Positions 28,052-37,276 of a stretch of 64,000 nt of DNA are shown here, in pieces. The DNA is from an uncultured bacterium (GTDB lineage Bacteria; Planctomycetota; UBA1135; GCA-002686595). Where the stretch lies: contig CALLKX010000006.1 of assembly GCA_938083085.1 (NCBI GenBank), positions 62,001 to 126,000 on the forward strand, read 5' to 3'. Position numbers and translations under genes: made by a program. The notes under the pieces were generated by a model. That model made no database searches. It had not been told where the DNA came from and saw only the letters and a program-made list of their open reading frames with translations. How positions within the stretch are numbered: position 1 is the stretch's first letter; each line of letters starts with the position of its first letter.

Positions 28052-29059
28052 ATGATGCGCACGCGAAACGCCACCGTGTCCATCGGGATCACGGTCGCCC
28101 TGGTGTGGTCCCTCTGGCTGACGCTGATGGTCCAGGGCGACCGCTTTGGGCTCTTCGCCGAGAACTGGTTCATGAGCGTCACCATGGCGGTGGGCTCCTT
28201 CATCGCGGGGGCCACCAGTGAGGGCGGCGGGGCCGTGGCCTTCCCGGTCATGACCCTGGGGTTCAAGATCCCCCCCACCATCGCGAGAGACTTCTCGCTG
28301 ATGATTCAGGCGGTGGGCATGACCGCCGCCTCGTTCACCATCCTCTGGACCAGAACCCCGGTGGTGCTCCCGGCGCTCATCTGGTCCAGCTTGGGCGGCG
28401 CCATGGGCGTGATCTTCGGGCTCGAGTTCGTCGCCCCGAAGCTGCAGCCCGCGTACGCCAAGATGCTCTTCACCGCGTCCTGGCTCGCCTTCGCGGTCGC
28501 CCTGTACTGGATCAATCGCTATCGCGACCGGGAGGTCCGCACCCGGATCGAGCGCTTCCTGCCCCGGCACGCGGTCCTGCTCATCGGCTTCGGGGTCGTG
28601 GGCGGAGTGATCAGCTCGGTGACGGGCAGCGGCCTGGACATCGTGACGTTCTCCCTCCTGGTGCTGCGACTGCGCATCTCAGAGGTGATCGCCACGCCGA
28701 CCTCGGTTGTCCTCATGGCGGGGAACGCGGTGGTCGGCGCCGTCTACCGCGGCGCCGTGCAGGGCGAGCTCGCCCCGGAGGCCTGGAACTTCTGGTGGGT
28801 CTGCGTCCCCATCGTCGTGGTCGGGGCCCCCTTCGGCGCCTGGTTCATCCGCTCGCGGAGCCGCCTCTTCGTCGCGAGGCTGCTCTACGGCTCGATCCTC
28901 ATCCAGTTCGTCGCAGCGCTCCTGATCATCCCCCAGAGCCCGAGGCTCATCGCCTTCTCCACGGCGACCTTCTCGCTCGGCGTCCTCGGCTTCTGGTACA
29001 TGGCCCGCAAGGGCGTCCGGCGCCTCGAGTGGCTCCGAGGCTCCGACGAGCCGAACTGA
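28052..29059 (+). CDS. TSUP-family (TauE/SafE) membrane permease
   Basis: The 335-residue protein has about nine membrane helices and two related halves, each with the family's Gly-rich motif (GATSEGGGAVAFPVMTL near residue 53 and GSGLDIVTFSLLVLRL near 192). The family exports or imports sulfite, sulfoacetate or related anions; the substrate is not evident here. It begins 11 bases past lolD, so it may be co-transcribed. It converges on nadK with seven bases between stops. Confidence 0.85.
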   Translation: MMRTRNATVSIGITVALVWSLWLTLMVQGDRFGLFAENWFMSVTMAVGSFIAGATSEGGGAVAFPVMTLGFKIPPTIARDFSLMIQAVGMTAASFTILWTRTPVVLPALIWSSLGGAMGVIFGLEFVAPKLQPAYAKMLFTASWLAFAVALYWINRYRDREVRTRIERFLPRHAVLLIGFGVVGGVISSVTGSGLDIVTFSLLVLRLRISEVIATPTSVVLMAGNAVVGAVYRGAVQGELAPEAWNFWWVCVPIVVVGAPFGAWFIRSRSRLFVARLLYGSILIQFVAALLIIPQSPRLIAFSTATFSLGVLGFWYMARKGVRRLEWLRGSDEPN

Positions 29060-29066
29060 GCGGCCC

Positions 29067-30062
29067 CTACTCCTCGACGCGCTCGTCGAGACGCCCCGCC
29101 CAGCCGAGGCGATCACGGAGCCGCTGCCACGGGTCAAAGGACGGGATCGTCAGCAGCGGATAGGGCTCGCGAGCCGCCCCGAGCAGGACCGCATCTCCAG
29201 ACGAGAGCGACGCCTCGCGCCGCCCGTCCACGTCGAGGGAGACCGGGCTTGGGGAGTCGATGACGGCGACCTCAAGCTCCGCGCTCGGGTCGAGGACCAG
29301 CGGGCGCATGGCGAGCGCGTGGGCCGAGATGGGCGTCACCACCATCGCCCCGAGCGCGGGGTCGAGGATGGGTCCTCCTGCGGCCAGTGAGTACGCGGTG
29401 GACCCGCTTGGCGTGGAGCAGATGAGGCCGTCGGCACGATAGCTCGACACGTCACGCCCGGCCGAGGAGAGGCGGAAGGCGGCCATCTTCGGAGCCTCGC
29501 CCCGGGAGATCACCACGTCGTTCATGGCGTGCATCACGCCCGGCTCCAGCTCGCCAGCGCGCCGAACGCGCGCCTCGAGCCGCATGCGGTGCTCCACCAC
29601 GGCCCGCCCCTCGAAGACCTCCACGAGGCCCTCGCGCCAGGCCGACACCTCCAGGGAGGCGAGGAAGCCCACCCGACCGAAGTTGATCCCGATGGTCGGC
29701 ACCGGGCGCGCGTGGAAGGCGTGGGCGGCGGTCAGCACGCTCCCGTCGCCCCCGAGCACCACGGCCAGGTCCACGTCTTGCTCGGTCAGCGCGGCGCCGC
29801 TGGCACGGAGCGCCCGCACGTCCGGGTGGACGGCGACCGTCACCCCGCGGCCCTCGAGGAACGACTCGACCTCGCCGAGGGCCTCCTGGACCCGGGTCTT
29901 CTGTCCGTCCGCGAGCAGGAGCACCGAGCGAATCTTGCCCCCGGCCGGTTCGAAACGCTCGCTCCCGGGCCGCGGCCCGGAGGAATGGGCCCTCGGCGGG
30001 TCGGGCGGAGACGGAGCCGCCTCAGCAGGCGGACGATTGGCGCTGGAGCCCGACAAGTCCAA
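29067..30062 (-). CDS. nadK: NAD kinase
   Basis: The 331-residue protein has the NAD-kinase motifs GGDGSVLTAAH, NDVVISRG and GLICSTPSGSTAYSLAAGGPI. It phosphorylates NAD to NADP. The start is a TTG with GAGGG about six bases upstream, nine bases past the dxs stop. The first 40 or so residues are a Pro/Ser-rich extension not needed for the fold, so a later start cannot be excluded. It is the last gene of the isoprenoid operon; DXP reductoisomerase, the next pathway step, uses NADPH. Confidence 0.93.
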   Translation of the reverse strand: MDLSGSSANRPPAEAAPSPPDPPRAHSSGPRPGSERFEPAGGKIRSVLLLADGQKTRVQEALGEVESFLEGRGVTVAVHPDVRALRASGAALTEQDVDLAVVLGGDGSVLTAAHAFHARPVPTIGINFGRVGFLASLEVSAWREGLVEVFEGRAVVEHRMRLEARVRRAGELEPGVMHAMNDVVISRGEAPKMAAFRLSSAGRDVSSYRADGLICSTPSGSTAYSLAAGGPILDPALGAMVVTPISAHALAMRPLVLDPSAELEVAVIDSPSPVSLDVDGRREASLSSGDAVLLGAAREPYPLLTIPSFDPWQRLRDRLGWAGRLDERVEE

Positions 30063-30071
30063 GCGCCGCCC

Positions 30072-32036
30072 TCAGGCGGTGACCTTGCCCAGGAGCTGCG
30101 TCACGACGCGGGTGACCGACGCGGCGTCGAGCCCCGCCGAGGCGAGCTGCTCTTCCCGTGTGGTCATGTGATCCACGTACCGATCGGGGATGCCGAGCAC
30201 CCGCACCGACGCCGCGCGGCCGTCGACACGGATCCGCGCTGCGGACTCCAGCACCGCGGAGCCGAAGCCCCCCGCACGCTGGTGATCCTCGAGCGTCAGC
30301 ACGTGGCGGAACGTCGACAGGTGTCGGGCGAGGAGATCCTCGTCGATGGGCTTGGCGAAGCGAGCGTCGACCACCCCGACCTTGACCCCTCGGTCGGCGA
30401 GCGCCTGGGCCGTCTCGAGGGCCGTGGAGACCATCACCCCGTAGGCCCAGAGCACCACGCCTCCCTCTTCGCCCTCACGCAGGACCTCGGCGCGCCCGAG
30501 GGCCATGGGCTCGCGTTCCTGCGCCGCGATCTCCTCGTGGACAGGGACCTTGCCCCGGGGAAAGCGCATGGCCAGGGGCCCGTCGTGCTTGAGCGCGAGG
30601 CTCAGCACCCGGTCCACATCCGTGGCGTCCCGCGGAGCGGCGAGCACCATGTTCGGAAGCGTGCGCAGGTAGGCGATGTCGAAGACACCGTTGTGCGTAG
30701 GGCCGTCCTGGCCGACGGGCCCCGCCCGGTCGAGGGCAAAGACCACGGGCAGGTTCTGGAGCGCGACCTCCTGGAACACCTGGTCGAACCCGCGCTGCAA
30801 GAACGTGGAGTAGATGGCGGTCACAGGCCGCAGACCGGCCTTGGCCATCCCGGCTGCCATGGCGATGGCGTGCTGCTCGCAGATGCCGGTGTCGTGGAAC
30901 CTGGAGGGGTGCGCCTCGGCGAACCGGTCGAGGCCCGTCCCGGAGGGCATCGCCGCCGAGATGGCGTGCACGCGCAGGTCACGGTTGGCGTGATCGATGA
31001 GCGAGCGCGCGAAGACCTTGGTGAAGGCGGGCGCCTCGGGCGGCGCGTCTGCCGGCGGCTCCAGCTTCCCGGGGGGCTTGGGAGCGGCCACGGCGTGCAC
31101 GCGCTCGGGGTGGCTGGGGCCGTCGGGGTGCCCCTTGCCCTTCTCGGTAAGGACGTGCAGGAGGACCACGCCGTCCAGGGCGCGGACCTTCTCGAGCACG
31201 TCCACGAGGCCGTTCACGTCGTGCCCATCCACCGGCCCCACATACCGGACACCAAGCTCCTCGAACACGTGGCCGGGAACAAAGACGTGGCGCAGCACCT
31301 CGCCCATGTCATCGAGCGCCTTGTCGACCCGGCGCCCGATCAACGGGATGGCCTGAACCAGGCTCTTGGTCTCCTGGCCGGCGCGCTGGACGAGCCGGCT
31401 CCCGCGGATCTTGGTCAGGTACTTGGAGAGCGAGCCCACCGACCTGGAGATGGACCACTCGTTGTCGTTGAGGACCACGAGCATCTTCGGGCGGCTGGCG
31501 CCCCCGTGGTTGAGGGCCTCGAAGGCGACCCCGGCCCCGAGGGAGGCGTCTCCGATCACGCTGACCACGTGGGGCGGGTCCGGCTCCAGCGCCATGCCCG
31601 CCGCGAGCCCAACACCCAGGCTGATGCTCGTGCCGGCGTGCCCCGTGTGGAACAGGTCGTAGGGCGACTCGTCGGGATGGGTGAAGCCGCAGAGCCCGTC
31701 GGTCCGTCGGAGCGTGTGGAAGCGGTCCTTGCGACCGGTGAGGATCTTGTGCGGGTAAGCCTGATGAGAGACGTCCCAGACGACCCTGTCGCGCTTGAAG
31801 TCGAAGACCCGGTGCAGCGCGGTGGTCAGCTCGACAACGCCCAGGTTGGAGCCGAGGTGGCCGCCCGTGCTCTGGACGCTCTTGAGGAGGAACTCGCGCA
31901 TTTCCCCGCAGAGCTGGGGGAGCTGGTCGCGCTCCAGCGCCTTGACGTCAGCGGGGCCCTCGATGCCATCGAGGATCGATCGGGCCTCAGCCTCCTCAAG
32001 GGGAGGCTCTTCGGTGGTTCCGTCCAGGTGGGTCAT
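30072..32036 (-). CDS. dxs: 1-deoxy-D-xylulose-5-phosphate synthase
   Basis: The 654-residue product starts at ATG 32036; the frame is open further upstream, but only through the prenyl-synthase gene in another frame. It has the DXS thiamine-diphosphate site (GDASLGAGVAFEALNHGG with NDNEWSIS), the pyrimidine-domain ICEQHAIAMAAG, and the transketolase C-terminal domain. It makes DXP from pyruvate and glyceraldehyde-3-phosphate, the entry to the MEP isoprenoid pathway. It follows the prenyl synthase by 70 bp, and nadK follows it closely. Confidence 0.96.
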   Translation of the reverse strand: MTHLDGTTEEPPLEEAEARSILDGIEGPADVKALERDQLPQLCGEMREFLLKSVQSTGGHLGSNLGVVELTTALHRVFDFKRDRVVWDVSHQAYPHKILTGRKDRFHTLRRTDGLCGFTHPDESPYDLFHTGHAGTSISLGVGLAAGMALEPDPPHVVSVIGDASLGAGVAFEALNHGGASRPKMLVVLNDNEWSISRSVGSLSKYLTKIRGSRLVQRAGQETKSLVQAIPLIGRRVDKALDDMGEVLRHVFVPGHVFEELGVRYVGPVDGHDVNGLVDVLEKVRALDGVVLLHVLTEKGKGHPDGPSHPERVHAVAAPKPPGKLEPPADAPPEAPAFTKVFARSLIDHANRDLRVHAISAAMPSGTGLDRFAEAHPSRFHDTGICEQHAIAMAAGMAKAGLRPVTAIYSTFLQRGFDQVFQEVALQNLPVVFALDRAGPVGQDGPTHNGVFDIAYLRTLPNMVLAAPRDATDVDRVLSLALKHDGPLAMRFPRGKVPVHEEIAAQEREPMALGRAEVLREGEEGGVVLWAYGVMVSTALETAQALADRGVKVGVVDARFAKPIDEDLLARHLSTFRHVLTLEDHQRAGGFGSAVLESAARIRVDGRAASVRVLGIPDRYVDHMTTREEQLASAGLDAASVTRVVTQLLGKVTA

Positions 32037-32106
32037 GTCCGGTCTCGTATCAACGGGGTCTCGTCTCTCTAGCCTAGGGCTCGCGGGGCCATGAAAGCAG
32101 GAGCCA

Positions 32107-33030
32107 TCACGACTTCCGGCGGAGCAGGAGCTCGATGAGACCCAGCCCCGCGCTGCCCAGCCCCAGATGGTTCGCGTGGCTCCGGGCTTCAGACGCGCGC
32201 TGAGCCGCCTCGGCCTTCGCCCCATCCAAGCCAAGAGCGGCCACCAGGGTCCCCTTGTGAGCCACCAAGTCCTTCCCTGGCGTCTTTCCGAGGGTCCCGG
32301 CGTCCCCGGTGACGTCCAGCACATCGTCCATGGCCTGGAAGCACATTCCCAGGGCGAGCCCGAACCGCCGCGCCTCGGCGACACGGGGCCCCTCGGCGCC
32401 GCCCGCGAGGGCTCCCAGCTCGGCGCTCGCGCCGAGGAGCGCCGCCGTCTTGGTCCGGTGGATCTCCTGGACGCCGGCGAGGTCCAGGTTCTGTCCCTCC
32501 CCCTCGAGGTCCAGGACCTGCCCGCCGACCATCCCCGCGGCCCCACCAGCCCGCGCCAGGGCCACGGTCATGGCTGCAGCTCCGCGTGATGCGCCGCCGC
32601 AGGCCTCGAAGGCCAGGGCCTGGAGGGCGTCCCCCACGAGGACCGCGGTCGCCTCCGAGTAGGCCCGGTGGACCGTGGGGCGGCCCCGCCGGAGGTCGTC
32701 GTCGTCCATGCACGGCAGGTCGTCGTGCACGAGGCTATAGGTGTGAATGCACTCCACGGCGACCGCCGCCGCCACGAGGTCCGCAGGGTCGGCATGGTCA
32801 CCGCCCAAGAGGCGCACGAGCGCCGGCCGGACGCGCTTCCCTCCGCCCAACAGGGCGTACTCCAGCGCCTCCGAGAGCGCCGGCGGGCCGAGCTCCGTGC
32901 GCGCGAGAAAGCCCTCGAGACCGGCCTCGAACCAGCGGCGGGACTCCTCCAGCCAGCGGCCAGCCGCCTCGAGGTCTCCGCGCTCAGTGCTCGATTCCAA
33001 CGGAGCCTGGTGGTCAGAAGGGAGTGTCAA
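32107..33030 (-). CDS. ispA: Polyprenyl (farnesyl/geranyl-type) diphosphate synthase
   Basis: The 307-residue protein has the first Asp-rich motif in LVHDDLPCMDDDDLRRG and the second as DDVLDVTGD, with GGGKRVRPAL upstream, as in short-chain trans-prenyl synthases. It condenses IPP with allylic diphosphates. The start I can find is a TTG at 33030 that lies inside the xseB 3' end (17-bp overlap). The symbol rests on the ispA-dxs-xseB neighbourhood; chain length was not determined. Confidence 0.9.
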   Translation of the reverse strand: MTLPSDHQAPLESSTERGDLEAAGRWLEESRRWFEAGLEGFLARTELGPPALSEALEYALLGGGKRVRPALVRLLGGDHADPADLVAAAVAVECIHTYSLVHDDLPCMDDDDLRRGRPTVHRAYSEATAVLVGDALQALAFEACGGASRGAAAMTVALARAGGAAGMVGGQVLDLEGEGQNLDLAGVQEIHRTKTAALLGASAELGALAGGAEGPRVAEARRFGLALGMCFQAMDDVLDVTGDAGTLGKTPGKDLVAHKGTLVAALGLDGAKAEAAQRASEARSHANHLGLGSAGLGLIELLLRRKS

Positions 33031-33406
33031 GACCGTCCAAGCTCACCGGCCCGGAAGAGCCGGTTGAGTCATTTCGCGTGTCCGAAGCGGCCCGGGTCCC
33101 GCCTGCAGCAGCGGCCCCTTGCCCGCCAGCAGGTCCTTGCCCGCCAGCAGCGCCGGAAGCATCAGGGTCCCCATCGTGATCCATGAGCCCCTCGGCCGTG
33201 AGCTCCTCCACCTGAGCGCGGAACGACGTGAGCCGCTCGCGACATCCCTTCAGGAGCCCGACGCCCTCCTTGTAGCGATCGAGGGACTCCTCGAGACCGA
33301 GGCCGCCTTCCTCAAGCTCACCGACCACCTCCTCAAGACGCTCAAGGCTCTCGTCGAACGACGCCGGAGCTTCGTCCGACCCTTTGGTGCCACGCTTCGC
33401 GCTCAT
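33014..33406 (-). CDS. xseB: Exodeoxyribonuclease VII small subunit
   Basis: Residues 15-75 match XseB (SFDESLERLEEVVGELEEG and LEESLDRYKEGVGLLKGC). Residues 80-130 are an extra Gly/Ala/Gln-rich tail containing an 18-bp duplication (33117-33152), making the protein 130 rather than the usual 70-80 residues. It binds XseA, which is not in the window. A consensus-like -10 box just before its ATG lies inside the upstream gene. Confidence 0.9.
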   Translation of the reverse strand: MSAKRGTKGSDEAPASFDESLERLEEVVGELEEGGLGLEESLDRYKEGVGLLKGCRERLTSFRAQVEELTAEGLMDHDGDPDASGAAGGQGPAGGQGAAAAGGTRAASDTRNDSTGSSGPVSLDGLDTPF

Positions 33407-35244
33407 CGATGCATTGTAGTCCGCTGGACGCGGAAGTCTCCCTCGGCCCGGTCGAACCCTCCAAGGACGGCGGCCCGAGCGAACTCGGTGGCGCTCGCGC
33501 TGTCCAGCACCTCGGCCAGCCGGAGCCGCGCGGTCGCCGGGCGGAGCACGAGGGGCACCCGCAGGAGGACGCCCCAGTAGGGCTGCAGGACGGAGCTACG
33601 GAAGACCCGTCGGCCGAGCCCCCGGAGGAACGCGGCCTCATGGGGGGCACCTGCCACCTGCTCCAGCTCGACCGGGACGAAGCTCGGATAGCTGACCCAC
33701 TGACCGGTCCCGTACCTGCCGAGCGCCTCGGCCGAGACCGGCGACATCCCCTCACTCTCGAGGGCACGCCGAGGATCCCCACCGTGCTCGCGGAGGATCG
33801 CTGGCCCGAGTCCAAGCTCGAGCGCCTCGCGCGAGTGCCCGTGTGGGAGCTCGGTGACGAGCGCCTCAAGGACCGCGCCCGAGGTCGCCCCGACCGCCTG
33901 CTGGGCCGCGGCCGCGGCCAGCTCCGAGGAGAGCAGATCCGAGCGGGGATCCTGGAGCCCGGCGAGCTGAGCCGCCGCTCGCGCAGCCCGCAATGCGGGG
34001 TCCGGCTCATCCGGATCCTCGATCCGCGGGACCAACTTCACAAAGGCGCCGCGAAGCTCGACCCCGCTCGTCCCGAGCAAGGCCGTGAGGTTCGCGCTCG
34101 CGCTTCCGGGGTCCCCGGCCGCCACGATCCGCACGGAGTGCACGAGGCCGAGGCCGAGCAGTCCCGCCGCGGCCAGGCGCGCCAGGAGGTGGCCAGACCC
34201 ATCGTCGAGACCGAGGCGGAGCGCGGGCCCGGCTGACATCGCCACGAGAAGCAGGCAGGCGTAGACCAACGGCGCGAAGCGCACGAACTGGACCCAGTGC
34301 CCTTCAGCGGTCGCGCCCGGCACCATGCCGGTCACAGCCGCCACGAGGACCCAGAGCAGCGCGAAGCTGAGGAGCAAGCCGAGGGCCCGCGCGCGGTCGC
34401 GTCCTGGCGGAGCTGCCATCAATCCCGCGATGGAGGCCAGGGCCCCAAGCGCCACGCCTGTACGAGCCAACGATGAGCTCAGGCCCGCACCGATGGCGCT
34501 GAAGAGCCGGGCGGCGCCGCCCTCCTCGCCGACCTGCGCCCCGTGGATGTCCACGATCTCCGCCCCCACCGAGAGCGCCATCCACGCGAGCGGCAACAGC
34601 CCCGCGAGCGTCGAGAGGACGAGCGCAGGCGAGAAGATCCGGCGCCAGTCGGTCCACGCGAGCAGGCCGATCACCGCGAGGACCGCGAAGGGCACCTGGT
34701 AGCTGAAGTAGGTGCCGAACCCGGAGGCGAGCCCGAGCCCGACCAAGACGCCGCGGGCAGGCGCCTGGCCCCGCGGCGTCGCGGCCAGCCGCAGGCCAAG
34801 GTCGAAGATGAGCGCCATCCAGAGCAGGCCCTCGAAGTGAATGCCCAGGTGCAGCAGCGACTCGCGCTGGAAGTGCGCTGGCCCAAAGATCAGCAGCCCC
34901 CCCGCGAGGCACGCGGCGCCCCGGCCGGCGTGGCGCCCCACGAACCCCACCGTCACGCCGAGGATCAGCAGGCCCCAGGTGATCGCCGCAGCCTTGTGGG
35001 CGAGGACGCAGGGGCCGAGCAGCCAGAAGAAGGGCAGCTTGAACCAGCTCGCGACGAACCCGCCGCCCTCGTAGGGGTGGTAAGGCAATCGAGCCAGGGA
35101 GACGTCCGTCCCCCCGAGGAGCCCGAGGGACACCGCGCCCTTCTCCAACTCCTCGCCGTAGAAGAACACATCCCCCAGCGCCAGCACCATCAGGGTACGG
35201 ACCACCAGGTAGGCGATGAGGAGAGCGGCGACGATCCGAACCAT
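33403..35244 (-). CDS. Polytopic membrane protein, possibly a GT-C glycosyltransferase
   Basis: The 613-residue product starts at ATG 35244, which is preceded by the -10 box TACCCT. About ten membrane helices span residues 1-380, and the first periplasmic loop contains DVFFYGEELEKGA, an acidic motif in the position used by GT-C enzymes. Residues about 385-613 are soluble and helical without a known motif. It is the first gene of the xseB-ispA-dxs-nadK run, its stop overlapping the xseB start. The glycosyltransferase call is only a fold-level guess. Confidence 0.6.
   Translation of the reverse strand: MVRIVAALLIAYLVVRTLMVLALGDVFFYGEELEKGAVSLGLLGGTDVSLARLPYHPYEGGGFVASWFKLPFFWLLGPCVLAHKAAAITWGLLILGVTVGFVGRHAGRGAACLAGGLLIFGPAHFQRESLLHLGIHFEGLLWMALIFDLGLRLAATPRGQAPARGVLVGLGLASGFGTYFSYQVPFAVLAVIGLLAWTDWRRIFSPALVLSTLAGLLPLAWMALSVGAEIVDIHGAQVGEEGGAARLFSAIGAGLSSSLARTGVALGALASIAGLMAAPPGRDRARALGLLLSFALLWVLVAAVTGMVPGATAEGHWVQFVRFAPLVYACLLLVAMSAGPALRLGLDDGSGHLLARLAAAGLLGLGLVHSVRIVAAGDPGSASANLTALLGTSGVELRGAFVKLVPRIEDPDEPDPALRAARAAAQLAGLQDPRSDLLSSELAAAAAQQAVGATSGAVLEALVTELPHGHSREALELGLGPAILREHGGDPRRALESEGMSPVSAEALGRYGTGQWVSYPSFVPVELEQVAGAPHEAAFLRGLGRRVFRSSVLQPYWGVLLRVPLVLRPATARLRLAEVLDSASATEFARAAVLGGFDRAEGDFRVQRTTMHR
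33413..33418 (-). promoter_or_regulatory. -10 box TACAAT for leaderless xseB
   Basis: TACAAT lies six bases before the xseB ATG, inside the last codons of the upstream membrane gene. No clear -35 is present. Confidence 0.55.
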
Positions 35245-35251
35245 GCTCCCG

Positions 35252-35291
35252 AGGGTACGGAATCGGCCTCGCCCGTTCCCGTCGCTACCAT
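35252..35291. promoter_or_regulatory. Divergent pair of -10 boxes
   Basis: TACCCT on the minus strand (35257-35252) ends seven bases before the ATG at 35244, and TACCAT on the plus strand (35286-35291) ends nine bases before the GTG at 35301. The 56-bp spacer leaves little room for any leader. Confidence 0.5.
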
Positions 35292-35300
35292 CAGGCCCGC

Positions 35301-37175
35301 GTGTCCGCACCCAGCTCCCCCCCTCTGGCCCAAGGAATGCCCACTGGCCGCCCACCCGGCGCGCCAGCCCTGGCTGGATCTCACCCGGCCAACCACGGTC
35401 GCCGCCGAGGCTGGATCGGGCTCGCATGCCTCGTCCTCGCGACCCTCGTGATCTGGGGTCCCGCCTCGATCCCTGATCGCCCAGGCCCCTCCTTCGACGA
35501 TCGCGAGGCGGTGGTGGGCAACCCCGTTGTCGAGGGCGCGCTGCCCGCGCGCGCGGCCTTCGAGCGCGACTACTGGCACCACCTCGAGGACGCAGGGCAC
35601 TTCCGCCCCCTCGCCTCGCTGCTCCTCCGATGGGACCACGCTCGTTCGGATCCGCTCGGCACGAAGCGAGGCGGCACCGCCGAGGAGGCCCGCGCCGACG
35701 GCGAGCCCGACTGGAGGGCCTTCCGCCGGACCAATGTGGCCCTGCACGCGCTGGTGATCCTGCTCCTGGGAGCGGCGCTGCTTCGGCTCGACCGCCGCCA
35801 TGGTCTCCCGACCCCCTGGATAGGCCTCGGGCTCCTCGCGCTTCACCCCGCCTGCGCGGACGTGGTCGCATGGATCTCGGGACGAACCTCGCTCGTCTCC
35901 GCCCTCGGCGCGGCCCTCGGCCTCCTCGGCACCACCTTCCTCGCGCGGACGTCGCGCGCGCCCGCCCTCGGCGGCGCAGCGCTGGCCTTCACGGCCTGCG
36001 GTATTGCCCTCCTTGGCAAGGAGGACGGCGTCGTCCTCGTCCCTGTCCTCGCGCTCGTTGCGGCGCGCTGCGCCGGACGCCGCGCGGGGCTCGGTGCGCT
36101 CACCGGTGGCCTCCTGGCGCTCGTCGTGATCGCTGCGCTTCGACAGCACGCCCTCGGCTCACCGCTCCCCTCCTCACCCGCCGCTCCGCTCGCCTCCTTC
36201 CCGCTAGTCGAGCGGGTCACGCTCGGTCTCGCCGCGTGGTGGAGGGGGCTGATGGAGTTCCTCACCCCGTGGACGGCCTGGCCCCCCTCGGCGCACCTCT
36301 CGGACCTGACGTCGAGTCCGGGAGCGTGGGCGCGCGCCGCAGCGCTGCTCGCTGTCGCGCTGGGAGCGGCCCTCGCCCTCGCACGGCGAGCCATCCGGAC
36401 GACCAGCCGGCCGAAGGCCCGGGCCGCCGCCGGCCTCGCGAGCCTGGCCGCGGTGGGCCTCGCGATCGTCCCCCTCGCGCAGGTCGTCCCCGCCGGGGAG
36501 CTCTTCGCTCCCCGCTTTCTTTATCAGCCGATGCTCCTGGGCTGCTACGCCGCCGCCGCCCTGGCGGACGCGGTCCTCGCGCCCCTCCGCTCCCCGCGAC
36601 TCCGGGCGGCGCTTCAGCTTGGGGCCCTCGCGGTCTGCGCCGCCGCGGCCCCGCGTGCCGCGGCCACCTACGAGGGGCGCGCCTCCTTCTGGCGGGCGCA
36701 CCTCCCTGATCACGCCGGGGACTCCCGCGTGTGGAATGACCTCGGTAACGCGGCGCGGGAGGCCGGGGACCTCGCGGAGGCCCGCGCCGCCTTCGAGCGG
36801 GCGATCGAGCTGGACCCCGGGTACAGCCGGCCGCGGACCAACCTCGGCACACTCTCGCTGGCCGAGGGAGACCTCCTCGAGGCCGAGCTACAGCTGCGCG
36901 CGGCCGTGGCTGCGGGGCCCAGAAATCCGGTGGCCCGAGCCAACCTCGGCAACATGCTCCTGCGCGCCGAGGCCTTCGATGAGGCGGCGGCGCAGTACCG
37001 GCAGGCCGTGGAGCTCGCGCCCGGGCGGGCCGCGTACCACCGCGGCCTGGGGCGCGCGCTCCGGCTGGCCGGGGACGCCGCGGGAGCACGCGCGGCGCTT
37101 CGGCAGGCCCTCGTCCTCGACCCCGCGGACCTGCGGGCGCGCGCAGAAGTGGAGCGCCTCGGCCCGCAGCGGTGA
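35301..37175 (+). CDS. Membrane protein with C-terminal TPR repeats (TMTC-like)
   Basis: The 624-residue product starts at GTG. After a Pro-rich N-terminus it has about ten to eleven membrane helices (40-470), with the DDREAVVGNP and HFRPLASLLLRWDHA loop typical of bacterial TMTC/PMT-like proteins. At least three TPR motifs follow (about 478-620: VWNDLGNAAREAGDLAEARAAF, ARANLGNMLLRAEAFDEAAAQY and similar). It is probably an O-glycosyltransferase-like protein with a periplasmic TPR tail. The stop region overlaps another start candidate for the cytochrome gene. Confidence 0.75.
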   Translation: MSAPSSPPLAQGMPTGRPPGAPALAGSHPANHGRRRGWIGLACLVLATLVIWGPASIPDRPGPSFDDREAVVGNPVVEGALPARAAFERDYWHHLEDAGHFRPLASLLLRWDHARSDPLGTKRGGTAEEARADGEPDWRAFRRTNVALHALVILLLGAALLRLDRRHGLPTPWIGLGLLALHPACADVVAWISGRTSLVSALGAALGLLGTTFLARTSRAPALGGAALAFTACGIALLGKEDGVVLVPVLALVAARCAGRRAGLGALTGGLLALVVIAALRQHALGSPLPSSPAAPLASFPLVERVTLGLAAWWRGLMEFLTPWTAWPPSAHLSDLTSSPGAWARAAALLAVALGAALALARRAIRTTSRPKARAAAGLASLAAVGLAIVPLAQVVPAGELFAPRFLYQPMLLGCYAAAALADAVLAPLRSPRLRAALQLGALAVCAAAAPRAAATYEGRASFWRAHLPDHAGDSRVWNDLGNAAREAGDLAEARAAFERAIELDPGYSRPRTNLGTLSLAEGDLLEAELQLRAAVAAGPRNPVARANLGNMLLRAEAFDEAAAQYRQAVELAPGRAAYHRGLGRALRLAGDAAGARAALRQALVLDPADLRARAEVERLGPQR

Positions 37176-37240
37176 GCAGAGCCGTGAACGGAGCGATGCG
37201 TGAACGGCGGGCGCCGCGCCTGAATCGCGGGGGGCGCTCC

Positions 37241-37269
37241 TTGTCGGGCCTTCGCCCGCGGCCTATACC
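37241..37269 (+). promoter_or_regulatory. Promoter of the cytochrome c lipoprotein
   Basis: TTGTCG (37241-37246) and TATACC (37264-37269) are 17 bp apart, and the -10 ends seven bases before the GTG at 37277, predicting a leaderless transcript. Confidence 0.65.
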
Positions 37270-37276
37270 CTCCAGT

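Noticed and set aside
29529-32072. 847-codon open frame antisense to nadK and dxs
   Set aside because: Both opposite-strand genes are confidently identified, so this is a GC-bias shadow.
32037-32546. N-terminal extension of the dxs frame
   Set aside because: It lies wholly inside the prenyl synthase gene in another frame, and DXS begins normally at 32036.
37172-37276. Earlier GTG start for the cytochrome gene
   Set aside because: It would put 35 basic residues before the lipoprotein signal; the promoter at 37241-37269 lies inside this stretch.
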